Position numbers and translations under genes: made by a program. Of a DNA stretch of 64,000 nucleotides, positions 49,478 through 57,495 are shown piece by piece. Each line of letters opens with the position of its first letter. Position 1 is the stretch's first letter. Source of the DNA: Mycobacterium intracellulare ATCC 13950 (GTDB taxonomy: Bacteria > Actinomycetota > Actinomycetes > Mycobacteriales > Mycobacteriaceae); the NCBI RefSeq assembly GCF_000277125.1, contig NC_016946.1, forward strand, positions 4,092,001 to 4,156,000, written 5' to 3'. Under the pieces are notes generated by a model that worked only from the letters and a program-made list of their open reading frames with translations, did not search any database and had not been told where the DNA came from.

Positions 49478-49776
49478 GCCCGCGGCGTCAGCACGGGGCG
49501 ATCGCCGGCCGATTTCATGGCACCCAGGACACGCTCGATGTCGTACGTCGACGGCGCCTCGCCGGTGACCCTGATGATCTCCACTCCGACGTCGGCGCTG
49601 TCGACCGGGTGATGCTGGGGCGCAACAAGTTTGCGGGCGATGGCCATGACCTCGTCGTCGGCCACCCGTCGCGGCAACAACGCCAGCAGCGGTGCGTACC
49701 CCGTGGCCGGGGCGAGCGGCGGGCAGCCCGCACGCAGAAACGCGACAACCCTGGACACCCGAGCTTGAAGGTTCAT
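49441..49776 (-). CDS. DUF3349 protein
   Basis: A 111-residue protein matching the actinobacterial DUF3349 family, helical proteins of unknown function: NLQARVSRVVAFLRAGCPPL, YAPLLALLPRRVADDEVMAI, and VDSADVGVEIIRVTGEAPS. The start MNLQA is chosen because GAGG lies 5 nt before it; starting five codons earlier (MSEVD) is possible. The last 12 codons are antisense to the EEP gene, making the C-terminus unusually long and basic for the family. Confidence 0.8.
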   Translation of the reverse strand: MNLQARVSRVVAFLRAGCPPLAPATGYAPLLALLPRRVADDEVMAIARKLVAPQHHPVDSADVGVEIIRVTGEAPSTYDIERVLGAMKSAGDRPVLTPRAQTRWRSTTSGR

Positions 49777-49882
49777 GTCCACCTCGCTCATCCACCGCCC
49801 GCCCGCTCCAGCGGGACACGGCAGGGATAACCGGGAGCGGCGGTTTGAAACCGGGCCCGACCCGCCCCCTCGAGCAAGCGGC

Positions 49883-50119
49883 TTACTGGTTTTTCTTCTG
49901 GCGCTCTTCGGCCGCGTCCGCGCCGGCCCGCGCCGACTCGGCTTCGGCTTCCTTCTTGCCCGCGTCGCGTTGGGCGTCGGCTTTGTCTTGCTGGGCCCGG
50001 CCCTCGTCGGCAAGGTCGTCACGGCCGAGCACGGCCCCGCCGACCTCCTTGGCCTTGCCCTTCACGCCCTCGACGGCGCCCTGCACCGCTTCCTGCGGCC
50101 CGCTCTTCTGGTCCCCCAT
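49883..50119 (-). CDS. CsbD-like / microaggregate-binding protein 1-like stress protein
   Basis: A 78-residue, highly charged and probably mostly helical protein. The N-terminal part (PQEAVQGAVEGVKGKAKEVG) is CsbD-like; the rest is an Ala/Glu/Lys repeat-like helix (QQDKADAQRDAGKKEAEAES). It matches proteins annotated in mycobacteria as microaggregate-binding protein 1. CsbD is a general-stress protein in Bacillus. GGGAGG precedes the ATG. A SigF-like promoter (minus strand, 50198-50174) fits stress control. Confidence 0.83.
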   Translation of the reverse strand: MGDQKSGPQEAVQGAVEGVKGKAKEVGGAVLGRDDLADEGRAQQDKADAQRDAGKKEAEAESARAGADAAEERQKKNQ

Positions 50120-50173
50120 GGGTCGACCTCCCTCTCGGTGGTGAGTGAGCTTGCGCTCGATGGCACCTAGGGC

Positions 50174-50198
50174 GTTCCCGCCGCACGCCTCGCCAAAC
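50174..50198 (-). promoter_or_regulatory. Candidate SigF-type promoter of the CsbD-like gene
   Basis: On the minus strand GTTT (50198-50195), 15 bp, GGGAAC (50179-50174). The -10 has two mismatches to GGGTAT. The expected leader is about 48 nt. Weaker than the two best cases in this window. Confidence 0.35.
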
Positions 50199-50246
50199 GC
50201 CCCGCCGTCGCATCCACGCCCCAACGTATCGGAGCGTCGATCGGTC

Positions 50247-50272
50247 GGTTTGAACGGGCTTTTACCGGGTAG
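50247..50272 (+). promoter_or_regulatory. SigF-type promoter of the NmrA-like gene
   Basis: GGTTT (50247-50251), 15 bp, GGGTAG (50267-50272). This matches the mycobacterial SigF consensus GGTTT-N15-GGGTAN at every fixed position and sits 36 bp before the GTG start. Confidence 0.65.
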
Positions 50273-50308
50273 TAGTACTAGCCGGCGGCGCGAAGGGGGG
50301 TGAAGGCG

Positions 50309-51103
50309 GTGACCACCATCGCCGTGATAGGGGCCACCGGCACGGCCGGGTCCCGCGTTGTCGCCCGGCTGAGGTCGCGCGACGTCGCGGTGGTCGAGAT
50401 CTCACGCGAGCAGGGCGTCGATGTGTTCAGCGGGTTGGACCTGTGCGAGGCGCTCCAGGGGGTGGACGTCGCGATCGACGTGTCCGATCCGGTGCCGCCC
50501 GAGCCGTCCGACATCGGCCAATCTCTGGCCACCGCCTCGCACAACATCGTGGGCGCCTGTGCCATCCAGGAGGTGCACCGCCTGGTGGTGCCGACGATCG
50601 CGGGCATCGACGACCCGGAATTCGACGGCATCCCCTACTACGAAGGCAAACGGGCGGCGAAGAACATCGTGCTCGACGGCCCGGTGCCGACCACGATCGT
50701 GAAGTCCACCCAGTGGTATGAATGCGCCACCCACTGCGATGCGGTGAGCTGCGACGGTGACGAGGTGATCGTCGAGGACTGGCTGATTCAGCCGATCGCC
50801 GCCGACACCGTCGCCGACGTCCTCGTCGAGGCGGCGCTGGGACAGTCGCACACCCCGCGCACCATCACCGGCCCGCACCCCATTCGCCTGCCCGAACTGA
50901 CATCGAAACTGCTTGCCCAGCAAGGCGATGGCCGGCAGGTGCGGACCGTGCGGCCCGCGGTGGCCGCGCTCGCCAACGGGGCGCTGTTGGCGTCCGGGCA
51001 CGCGGTGGTCGTCGGTCCCGACGTCGACACGTGGCTGCGGACATTGGCGCCGAGCACCGACGGGCACCATGCGGCCGACGGCGAAAAACCCGGCGGGGCT
51101 TAG
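50309..51103 (+). CDS. NmrA-like NAD(P)-binding protein
   Basis: A 264-residue atypical SDR. The Rossmann motif is TTIAVIGATGTAGSRVVARL at the N-terminus, and IPYYEGKRAAKNIVL holds the Tyr-x3-Lys-like pair (YEGKRAAK). The middle segment PTTIVKSTQWYE is typical of NmrA/SDR_a5 proteins, which sense NAD(P) or reduce quinones. GTG 50309 is favoured because GGGGGG lies 8 nt upstream; GTG 50300 would add three residues. The strong SigF-type promoter implies general-stress expression. It converges with mrpD with one base between the stop codons. Confidence 0.83.
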   Translation: MTTIAVIGATGTAGSRVVARLRSRDVAVVEISREQGVDVFSGLDLCEALQGVDVAIDVSDPVPPEPSDIGQSLATASHNIVGACAIQEVHRLVVPTIAGIDDPEFDGIPYYEGKRAAKNIVLDGPVPTTIVKSTQWYECATHCDAVSCDGDEVIVEDWLIQPIAADTVADVLVEAALGQSHTPRTITGPHPIRLPELTSKLLAQQGDGRQVRTVRPAVAALANGALLASGHAVVVGPDVDTWLRTLAPSTDGHHAADGEKPGGA

Positions 51104-51104
51104 C

Positions 51105-52847
51105 TCACAGCAGCAGCGCACAACTGACGACGATCATCCCGCCGGTGACGAACGCGGCGTAGTCGTTGATGCTCCCGGTGTGGACGCGCCGCAGCCACCC
51201 CAGCGATCGCGCAACGCCGTCGCGCCGCAGCGCCAGCACCAGCAGCGCCACCCCGAGGATCAGCTCGATGGCGATGCTTCCCAACGTCTTCGGTTCGACA
51301 TAGCCGAATCCCACGCCGGGGTTCGGCAGCGTGACCGCCGACCCCAGGGCGCCCGCCGCATATCCGGCCGGGTCGAGCAGCCCGGCGGTAGCGGGGCCGG
51401 CGACGTGCGCGACGAACGGGCCGGCCAACACGCCGAAGCCCAGGCAGCACGCGCTCAACATGATCAGGCTGGCCTTCATGCCCGGCCGGATCGGCTCCAA
51501 ATGGGCGTATGCCCGGTTCCGGCGGCGGTAGAAGCCCAGGTATGCGGCGCGCCCCAGGGCGGCGACGGTCAGGACCTGCGCCAGCAGCGCACAGCCCAGC
51601 ACGGCGGGCCGGTCGGACAAACCCTTGTGTATCAAGCCAAGTGAGGCATATCCGTTCAGCGGCGGCAGGCCGGCGATCGACAACACCCCGACCGTGAACG
51701 CCGCGGTCAGCAGCGGACGCCGACGCACCAGCCCGCCCATCTCGGAGAGCTTGGTCAGCCCGGTGGCGTGCACCACCGCGCCGGCGCACAGGAATAGCAG
51801 CGCCTTGAACAGTCCGTGGTTGACCAGGTGATAGACCGCACCCGCGACGCCGTCCGCGGTCCTGCTCGCGAATCCCGTTGTCAGGACTCCGGTTTGGGCG
51901 ACGGTGTCCCAGGCCAGCAATCGCTTGAGGTCGTCTTGCAGCAACGCCATCGCCGCGCCGACCAGCGCCGAGGCCAGGCCGAGTCCGGTCAGCAGCGCCG
52001 GCAGCGACGGCAGGTTCACGAATACCTGCAGCCTGAGGCGGGCCAGCGCCACCACCCCGAGGTCGACCATCAGCGCCGAGAACAGCGCCGACACGGCGCC
52101 CGGGACGGGGGTGTGAGTGTCGGGCAGCCAGGCGTGGAACGGCACCAGGCCGGCCTTGGTCGCGAAGCCCGCCACCAGAAACGCGACCGCGAGCAGCGTC
52201 GCCCTGGTGGCACCGGTGGCGACGGCGCCGTGCAGTTGCCCGAAGTTCAGCGCCCCGGTCGCCGAGTAGAGCATCGCGCTGCCGATGAAAACCGAGAAGC
52301 CGGCGATGCTGGTGAGGACCAGGTTTTTGAAGGCGGCCTCCACCGCGATGGGGCGTTCCAGAAAGAAACCGGTCAGGCCGTAGCTGGCCAGCGCGGCCAC
52401 CTCGAACCAGACGAACAGATTGACCGTGTCGGCGGTGAGCGCGGCCCCGATCAGCGCAGCCAACAGCAGCTGCACCAGGCAGGCCAGGCCACCCAGCTCT
52501 CGGCGGCCGAGGTCTCCGAGTTCGGAAAGCGCGCTGACCACCAACACGATGCCCACCCCGGCGGCCAGCGTGGCGAAGGTGAGCCCGAAAGGGTCTGCCA
52601 CCAAGGCGATTCCGAGCGACGCACCCCGCACCGGGTGTTCGTTGGACAGGAAGTGCGTCAACAGATGACCGGTACCGGCGAACACGCGCGCGGCGACGCC
52701 CAGCAGCACCGCCAGCGATGCGCTCAACGCGGTCACCGCCACCCACAGCGGCGCCCGCCGCGCCCGCCGGGCGGCCAGCGGGGCCAGCACCGCGCCGATC
52801 AGCGGGAGCACCACTGGCAACGGGAGCAGCTGCGCGGGCGTCGGCAC
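51105..52847 (-). CDS. mrpD: Mrp/Mnh antiporter subunit D
   Basis: A 580-residue antiporter-like membrane protein homologous to NuoL/M/N, with about 14 transmembrane helices. VNLFVWFEVAALASYGLTGFF carries the conserved Glu (near residue 145), ATKAGLVPFHAWLPDTHTPV the conserved Lys/His region (near 230), and YHLVNHGLFKALLFLCAGAV a further Lys. It is the only large pump-like subunit in this operon. GTG start 4 bp beyond the mrpC stop. It is the last gene of the operon and would move Na+ or K+ against H+ together with MrpB/C/E/F/G. Confidence 0.88.
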   Translation of the reverse strand: MPTPAQLLPLPVVLPLIGAVLAPLAARRARRAPLWVAVTALSASLAVLLGVAARVFAGTGHLLTHFLSNEHPVRGASLGIALVADPFGLTFATLAAGVGIVLVVSALSELGDLGRRELGGLACLVQLLLAALIGAALTADTVNLFVWFEVAALASYGLTGFFLERPIAVEAAFKNLVLTSIAGFSVFIGSAMLYSATGALNFGQLHGAVATGATRATLLAVAFLVAGFATKAGLVPFHAWLPDTHTPVPGAVSALFSALMVDLGVVALARLRLQVFVNLPSLPALLTGLGLASALVGAAMALLQDDLKRLLAWDTVAQTGVLTTGFASRTADGVAGAVYHLVNHGLFKALLFLCAGAVVHATGLTKLSEMGGLVRRRPLLTAAFTVGVLSIAGLPPLNGYASLGLIHKGLSDRPAVLGCALLAQVLTVAALGRAAYLGFYRRRNRAYAHLEPIRPGMKASLIMLSACCLGFGVLAGPFVAHVAGPATAGLLDPAGYAAGALGSAVTLPNPGVGFGYVEPKTLGSIAIELILGVALLVLALRRDGVARSLGWLRRVHTGSINDYAAFVTGGMIVVSCALLL

Positions 52848-52851
52848 CGGC

Positions 52852-53220
52852 TCAGCCCCGCAGCTCGGTCAGGTCCGCCGCGTCGACGCTGCGGTAGTGC
52901 TGGGCAACCCGGACCACCACCGTCAAGAACACCGCGGTGATGGCCACCCCGATGACCACCGCGGTGATGCAGAAGTTCTGCAGCACCGGATCGGCCACAT
53001 TCCCGGCAACCAGGTCTTTTTGAGTGCGCCCGCCCGGCAGCCCGGCGAGCACCGGCGCGGTCGAGTCGTTGCGATAGGCCATCGACACCAGCAGCAGATA
53101 GGTCGAGGACTCCATCAGTGACAGGCCGAGGACGATTTTGATCAGGTTGCGGCGCGACGTCACCGCGAACAAACCGAGGCAGAACAACACCCCGGCGGCG
53201 ACGTAGTTGGCGACGATCAT
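52852..53220 (-). CDS. mrpC: Mrp antiporter subunit C (NuoK-like)
   Basis: A 122-residue protein with three transmembrane helices: YVAAGVLFCLGLFAV, ILGL-type VLGLSLMESSTYLLLVSMAY (buried Glu in LMES), and QNFCITAVVIGVAITAVFLTVVV. It is homologous to NuoK. A polar loop of about 25 residues (STAPVLAGLPGGRTQKDLVA) sits between helices 2 and 3, as usual in MrpC. Overlaps the MnhB-like gene by 4 bp. Confidence 0.9.
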   Translation of the reverse strand: MIVANYVAAGVLFCLGLFAVTSRRNLIKIVLGLSLMESSTYLLLVSMAYRNDSTAPVLAGLPGGRTQKDLVAGNVADPVLQNFCITAVVIGVAITAVFLTVVVRVAQHYRSVDAADLTELRG

Positions 53221-54146
53221 GATTCGTCCTCGTCGGGTGTCCAGTCATGTCCCATGCCCAGCAACGCGAACACCGCGATCGTGATGCCGGTGGCCACCTC
53301 CACCAACTCGGCGGCCGAGATCACCTGCAGCGTGCCACCGGCGCGGATCGTCTGTTGGGGCGCCAGCGGAAGCCAATTGTCCAGGAATGAACCGGTCAGC
53401 CACATGCCCACCAGGCCAACCGCGACAATGGCTGCGGCACCGGCCATTTCGGCGACCTCCAGCGTCGCCGGGCGCACCGCGGCGCGCACCGCGCGGTGCC
53501 CGAGCGCCGTATAGAGCAGGACGACGCAGCCCGCCAGCACCACCCCGGCGGGAAAACCGCCGCCGGGCGTGTAGCCCCACGCGGCCAGGTAGACCCCGGC
53601 GACCGCCAGGATGACCGCCGCGACGCGCGCGCCCACTCGCACCACCACCGTCATCGCGACCGCTCGCTCCGGGGCGGGCGCGCCCAGCGCGTCGTCGTCG
53701 GCGTGCTCGGGGGCGGGCTCCGGCTCGTCCCGGCGCTCTTGGTCTTCCGCCGCACGCGCCTGTGACTCCCGCCGGTCGGGGCCTTCGTCGGGGTCGGCCT
53801 TCTCCTGCTCGGCGCGCCCGGCGCTGGCTTCGCCGACGAACTCCGATCGCGGTTCGCGGCCCCGCGAGAGCAGCAGCACCGCGACGACGGCGGCCAGCAA
53901 CAAAAACGTCTCGCCGAAGGTGTCGAAGGCTCGGCTGCCGTAGACCACTTCGCTGACCACCTCGGTGGTCCCCCACCGCGGCAGCGCGATCGCCATCGCG
54001 TGTCTTGCGATGTCCGGCAACGCGTTTGAACCGTCGGGCAAGGCCGTGAAGCCGACGGCCACCACGGCGGCGAAACCGCCGACCAGCAGCCCGCCCAGCC
54101 ACGCGCGATGCCACCCGGCCTCGCGCGGGGATCGTCGATCAGTCAT
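53217..54146 (-). CDS. mrpB: MnhB-domain subunit with MbhE-like N-terminus and acidic linker
   Basis: A 309-residue two-part membrane protein. Residues 1 to about 100 have two hydrophobic helices (WLGGLLVGGFAAVVAVGF and FLLLAAVVAVLLLS) around the motif VVYGSRAFDTFGE, which marks the MbhE / MrpA-C-terminal module. Residues about 105-165 are a highly charged linker (EQEKADPDEGPDRRESQARA then AEDQERRDEPEPAPEHADDD). The rest is a MnhB domain with about four helices, including GYTPGGGFPAGVVLAGCVVL. So a piece that in other bacteria belongs to MrpA is fused here to MrpB. ATG overlaps the DUF4040 gene by 8 bp. Confidence 0.85.
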   Translation of the reverse strand: MTDRRSPREAGWHRAWLGGLLVGGFAAVVAVGFTALPDGSNALPDIARHAMAIALPRWGTTEVVSEVVYGSRAFDTFGETFLLLAAVVAVLLLSRGREPRSEFVGEASAGRAEQEKADPDEGPDRRESQARAAEDQERRDEPEPAPEHADDDALGAPAPERAVAMTVVVRVGARVAAVILAVAGVYLAAWGYTPGGGFPAGVVLAGCVVLLYTALGHRAVRAAVRPATLEVAEMAGAAAIVAVGLVGMWLTGSFLDNWLPLAPQQTIRAGGTLQVISAAELVEVATGITIAVFALLGMGHDWTPDEDES

Positions 54147-54438
54147 CGCGGGCACCACCATCGTCGAGGGCCTCGCCCAGCTCACCGGCGTCGAAAACGT
54201 CGGTGCGAATCTTCCCGATGGCGATCAGGTACAGGACCGGCTGGGCGATCGCGCCGACCGCGACCGTGGCGAGCGCGACGTCCGGCGCGGCCATGACCAC
54301 GAACAGCGCGCCCAGCACGGTGCCCATCGCCGACAGGGCCATCACCGAACCGGTGATGCTGCGCAGGAACACCACCAGCACCGCGCAGCCGACGACCAGC
54401 GCCAGGCACAGATAGTCGACCGCCCACAGCGATGTCAC
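54139..54438 (-). CDS. DUF4040 (MbhD-like) subunit of the Mrp complex
   Basis: A 99-residue membrane protein with about three helices (YLCLALVVGCAVLVVFLRS, MALSAMGTVLGALFVVMAAP, VAVGAIAQPVLYLIAIGK). The motif MAAPDVALATVAVGA is the DUF4040/MbhD signature, the piece that forms the C-terminal part of MrpA in Bacillus. As a free subunit it is typical of operons where MrpA is split. GTG start overlaps the mrpG stop. Confidence 0.86.
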   Translation of the reverse strand: MTSLWAVDYLCLALVVGCAVLVVFLRSITGSVMALSAMGTVLGALFVVMAAPDVALATVAVGAIAQPVLYLIAIGKIRTDVFDAGELGEALDDGGARDD

Positions 54439-54782
54439 CGGCCCGCTCCGGGCCCCTCGGGCTGGTCGATGACCGCGCCGTGCCACATCGGCACCCCGGT
54501 CTTGTACGCCGCCCGCGCCAACGCGTGCGCGGCGATCGGATTGACCAGCAGGAGCAACACGGCGACCAGCAGCGCCCTCGAGCCGTACTCGGTGAAAGGC
54601 CCTTTGGCCACCGCCAGACCGGCCAACAGCGGTAACGCGCCGGCGGTGATTGTCTTGGAGGAACACTGGATTCGCGTGTAGACGTCGGGCATGCGCAGGA
54701 TGCCGATCGCCCCGCTCAGCGAAAAGAACACTCCCACAACGCATAAGACGATCACTAGTGCGTCGGTGACGACGGAGCTCAC
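54435..54782 (-). CDS. mrpG: Mrp antiporter subunit G
   Basis: A 115-residue protein with three transmembrane helices. GVFFSLSGAIGILRMPDVYTRIQCSS contains the MrpG signature R(M/L)PD-Y-R, read here as RMPDVYTRIQ. Later helices are GALPLLAGLAVA and ALLVAVLLLLVNPIAAHALARAA. The C-terminal TGVPMWHGAVIDQPEGP is polar and cytosolic. GTG start overlaps the mrpF stop. Confidence 0.9.
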   Translation of the reverse strand: MSSVVTDALVIVLCVVGVFFSLSGAIGILRMPDVYTRIQCSSKTITAGALPLLAGLAVAKGPFTEYGSRALLVAVLLLLVNPIAAHALARAAYKTGVPMWHGAVIDQPEGPGAGR

Positions 54783-55039
54783 AGCAGACCCCGCTCCAGG
54801 TACCGCGCCCACACCAGCGCGCCGAGGTAACTGAACGAGGCCAGCCACAGCGCCACGTCCAGATAAATCGCGCGTTCGGCCACGGCGGCGTAGAACAACA
54901 CCACCAGCGCGCACTGCGTGGAGATGGTGTTCAGCGCGACCACGCGATCCGACACCGACGGCCCCCGCGCCAGCCGAATCAGCAGGACGCACGCCACCAG
55001 CAGCTGCGCGATGCAGACCCCCGAAAGCACGCCGCTCAT
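54779..55039 (-). CDS. mrpF: Mrp antiporter subunit F
   Basis: An 86-residue protein of three transmembrane helices. The motif LARGPSVSDRVVALNTIS after the first helix is the MrpF signature (GP-x3-DR-x2-ALD-type), and the last helix is LALWLASFSYLGALVWARYLE-like. ATG overlaps the mrpE stop (ATGA). Confidence 0.9.
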   Translation of the reverse strand: MSGVLSGVCIAQLLVACVLLIRLARGPSVSDRVVALNTISTQCALVVLFYAAVAERAIYLDVALWLASFSYLGALVWARYLERGLL

Positions 55040-55575
55040 CCGCTTGTCCCGCCCCGAGACCGGCTCACCGCGATCACTCGGCTCTCCAGCGGCCCGTTCA
55101 CCGATTCCCGCGCCGGGCCGCGCGGCACGGCCATCGCGTGATACTGCAACAGGTGCCGGCCGCGATCGAGGTCGACGAACTGGTTGTCCACGACCAGGGA
55201 CGTCAGCAGGCCCGTCGCGGCGAGTTCCCCGTCGGAGCGCGCCTGGGTCGGCGCGATGATCATGCCCGAGCGCAGCGGCCGCGACGGCGACAAGATGCGG
55301 CGCGACAGCGACAGGTTGGCGGCCACGATGCGCGCCGCACAGGCGGCCGCGAGCGCCACCAATGCGGCGAGACGGCGAGGCGCCAACGCCGACCACGGCC
55401 CGGCGACCGGGCCCAGCGGAGCGAAAGCGAACCCGCACCCCACCGCCACCACCAGGCCGACCAGCAGGTTTTCCACTGTCGGGGTCCAGGTCAGCAGGAT
55501 CCACACCGCAAAAGCCCATGCCGTCAGCGCCACCACCCGCTGCGCACGCGCCGCAATGCCCACCCCGATGCCCAC
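55036..55575 (-). CDS. mrpE: Mrp antiporter subunit E
   Basis: First gene of the Mrp operon, 179 residues. N-terminal membrane helices (VVALTAWAFAVWILLTW, LLVGLVVAVGCGFAFAPLG, LAALVALAAACAARIVAAN) are followed by the soluble MrpE domain with PLRSGMIIAPTQARSDGELA and LVVDNQFVDLDRGRHLLQYH. GTG 55575 is chosen for the GAGGG ribosome-binding site 6 nt upstream; an ATG at 55620 would add 15 basic residues. Confidence 0.86.
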   Translation of the reverse strand: MGIGVGIAARAQRVVALTAWAFAVWILLTWTPTVENLLVGLVVAVGCGFAFAPLGPVAGPWSALAPRRLAALVALAAACAARIVAANLSLSRRILSPSRPLRSGMIIAPTQARSDGELAATGLLTSLVVDNQFVDLDRGRHLLQYHAMAVPRGPARESVNGPLESRVIAVSRSRGGTSG

Positions 55576-55899
55576 CTTTCGCCCTCGTATCGCGGGGACG
55601 GTCCGGGATACCCGTCGCACGGCATGATCAACCGTCCACGGTGGGCCGCACCCCGAATAACGATTGCGTCACGATCGACATCACGATTGGTTAAGAACGG
55701 GTGCGTTCTCTTAGAAATTTGCGGACCGCTTCACGGTTCGCTTAGCAAAGACGGCCGCGAGCGCCCTCAGCGGCCCAAGCGCGCCCCGTCGTTCGTCGTC
55801 AGCGAACATCGCCACTGTTTGCCTCCGCTACTTTGGATTTCGAGGATCGGGAGCCTCAGTCGAAAGAAATCCATTTCGTTTCGAAGGACAACAAACATC
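55576..55899. other. Divergent intergenic region, mrp operon / haem-binding protein gene
   Basis: This 324-bp gap is the least GC-rich part of the region and must hold promoters for both directions. TCACGAT occurs twice (near 55667 and 55680), and GGTTAAGAAC with a CTTAGAAAT stretch lies at about 55688-55721. TACTTT at 55829-55834 fits a plus-strand -10 without a convincing -35. A dyad at 55860-55884 is listed separately. I see no small ORF or RNA gene with support. Confidence 0.5.
55860..55884 (+). promoter_or_regulatory. Dyad at the ribosome-binding site of the haem-binding protein gene
   Basis: TCGAAAGAAAT (55860-55870) pairs with ATTTC-TTTCGA (55873-55884) with a single bulged G (55878) and a 2-bp centre. 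The right arm runs into the AAGGA ribosome-binding site (55884-55888). It could be a protein-binding operator or an RNA hairpin that masks translation. Confidence 0.45.
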
Positions 55900-56298
55900 A
55901 TGAAAATCAGCAGTATTGTCGCGCGCCGCCGAGTGGCCGGAGTCAGCGCCGGCTGCCTGCTCGGGGGGATGGCCATGGGCATCGTCGGCGCGCCGTCGGC
56001 TGCCGCGGCACCCGACTGCAGCCCCGCCGGTGTGAACTCCACCGTCTCCTCGGTGCAAGGATCCGCCGAGCAGTATCTGGCTGCGCACCCCGGGGCCAAC
56101 CAGGTGGTGACGGCCGCCTATGGCCAGCCGCGCCCCGAGGCCGCATCGAGCCTGCGCAGCTACTTCACCGGGCACCCGCAGGAGTACTACGACCTGCGCG
56201 GCATCCTGGCGCCGATCGGCGAGACCGAACGGCAGTGCAACGTCACCGCCCTGCCGCCGTACCTGGAGTCGGCCTACCACGAGTTCATGGCCGGCTGA
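55900..56298 (+). CDS. Secreted haem-binding protein (hemophore, Rv0203-like)
   Basis: A 132-residue exported protein. It has a Sec signal peptide: basic start (MKISSIVARRRVAG), hydrophobic core with AGCLLGGMAMGIVGA, and a likely cut after SAAAA near residue 36. The mature part is helical and matches the mycobacterial haem-binding family that includes Rv0203: VNSTVSSVQGSAEQYLAAHP, SLRSYFTGHPQEYYDL, and two Cys (in APDCSP and RQCNV) that may form a disulfide. The YY-containing helix could coordinate haem, as Tyr does in related proteins. A strong terminator follows. Confidence 0.83.
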   Translation: MKISSIVARRRVAGVSAGCLLGGMAMGIVGAPSAAAAPDCSPAGVNSTVSSVQGSAEQYLAAHPGANQVVTAAYGQPRPEAASSLRSYFTGHPQEYYDLRGILAPIGETERQCNVTALPPYLESAYHEFMAG

Positions 56299-56311
56299 TC
56301 CAGCCCACGAG

Positions 56312-56343
56312 ACGACCCGCCACGACGTTGTGGCGGGTCGTTT
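56312..56343 (+). terminator. Intrinsic terminator after the haem-binding protein gene
   Basis: ACGACCCGCCAC (56312-56323) pairs perfectly with GTGGCGGGTCGT (56330-56341) over a 6-nt loop and runs into TTT. It begins 13 bp after the stop codon. The best terminator in the window. Confidence 0.8.
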
Positions 56344-56436
56344 CCGCGTTGACCCCCGAGGACCCGTGTGAACGGCTTTGCGGGCGGGTACTTCTGGCGA
56401 ATATCGGTGCGGGCGGCGAACGGGAGTGGAGGGCCG

Positions 56437-57495
56437 ATGATGCGACTGCGTCGCAGCGTGCTGAGCAAGCCGGGAATCGCGCGCAAGCGTCGCGGAAAGG
56501 GCTTCTCGTACTACGAGCCGGGCGGCAAGCCGGTTTCCGATCCGGAAACCCTGCAGCGCATCAAGGATCTGGTCATCCCGCCGGCGTGGAAGAAGGTGTG
56601 GATCTCGCCGCATCCGAACGGCCACATCCAGGCCGTCGGCGTCGACGCCGCCGGCCGCCGGCAGTACCTCTACCACTCCGCGTGGCAGGCCGAACGCGCC
56701 GAGGAGAAGTTCGACCGGGTGCTGGAACTGTCGACGCGGCTTCCCGCGTGCCGCGCCGAGATCGCCAAAGACCTTGCGCGCCAAGGCCTGACCCGCAAGC
56801 GGGTGCTGGCGCTCGCGCTGCGGCTGCTCGACCGCGGTTACTTCCGCGCCGGCGGCGAGCAATACGCCGAGGAACACGAGTCCTACGGGTTGTCCACCCT
56901 GCTATGTGAGCACGTGGTGGTCCGGCGCGACGCCGTCGAATTCGACTTTCCGGCCAAGAGCGGGGTTCGTCGCACCGTGGAAATCGAGGACCCCGACGTG
57001 GTCCGCGCGGTGCGTGCGCTGATGCGCAGGCCCGACCGCACCGAGCGATTGCTGGTGTGCCGCAACTCTTCCGGGTGGATCGATGTGCGCGCCGATGACC
57101 TCAACGCCCGATTCAAGGAGCTGGCCGGCGACGACTACACCGTCAAGGACCTGCGAACGTGGCACGGCACGGTGCTGGCGGCCGCGGCCTTCGCCGACGC
57201 CGACCCGGCGGTATCGGGCCGGGTGGCCAAGCGCGTCGAGGCCGCCGTGATGAAAGAGGTCGCCGAGGAGCTGGGCAACACGCCCGCGGTGGCGCGCGGT
57301 TCCTACGTGGATCCCCGCGTCGTCACCGGCTATGAGCAGGGTCTGACCATCGCCGCGGCGGCGCGCCGCGCCGAGCGCGCCAAATCGCCCGACCTGGCGC
57401 AGGAGATTCTGGACAAGGCCACTCGAATGCTGATCCGGCGCCTGGCCAAGGCCGACAGCGCCAACGGATCGTCCGGCCTGCGCAAGACGGCATGA
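56437..57495 (+). CDS. Type IB DNA topoisomerase
   Basis: A 352-residue eukaryote/poxvirus-type topoisomerase IB, which relaxes supercoils through a 3'-phosphotyrosyl link. The N-terminal domain has RKRRGKGFSYYEPGG and IPPAWKKVWISPHPNGHIQA. The catalytic domain has VKDLRTWHGT (Arg and the His-containing pocket) and RGSYVDPRVV with the nucleophile at Tyr290. Bacteria carry it only sporadically, alongside the essential type IA enzyme. AGTGGAGG before ATG 56437 sets the start. Confidence 0.9.
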   Translation: MMRLRRSVLSKPGIARKRRGKGFSYYEPGGKPVSDPETLQRIKDLVIPPAWKKVWISPHPNGHIQAVGVDAAGRRQYLYHSAWQAERAEEKFDRVLELSTRLPACRAEIAKDLARQGLTRKRVLALALRLLDRGYFRAGGEQYAEEHESYGLSTLLCEHVVVRRDAVEFDFPAKSGVRRTVEIEDPDVVRAVRALMRRPDRTERLLVCRNSSGWIDVRADDLNARFKELAGDDYTVKDLRTWHGTVLAAAAFADADPAVSGRVAKRVEAAVMKEVAEELGNTPAVARGSYVDPRVVTGYEQGLTIAAAARRAERAKSPDLAQEILDKATRMLIRRLAKADSANGSSGLRKTA

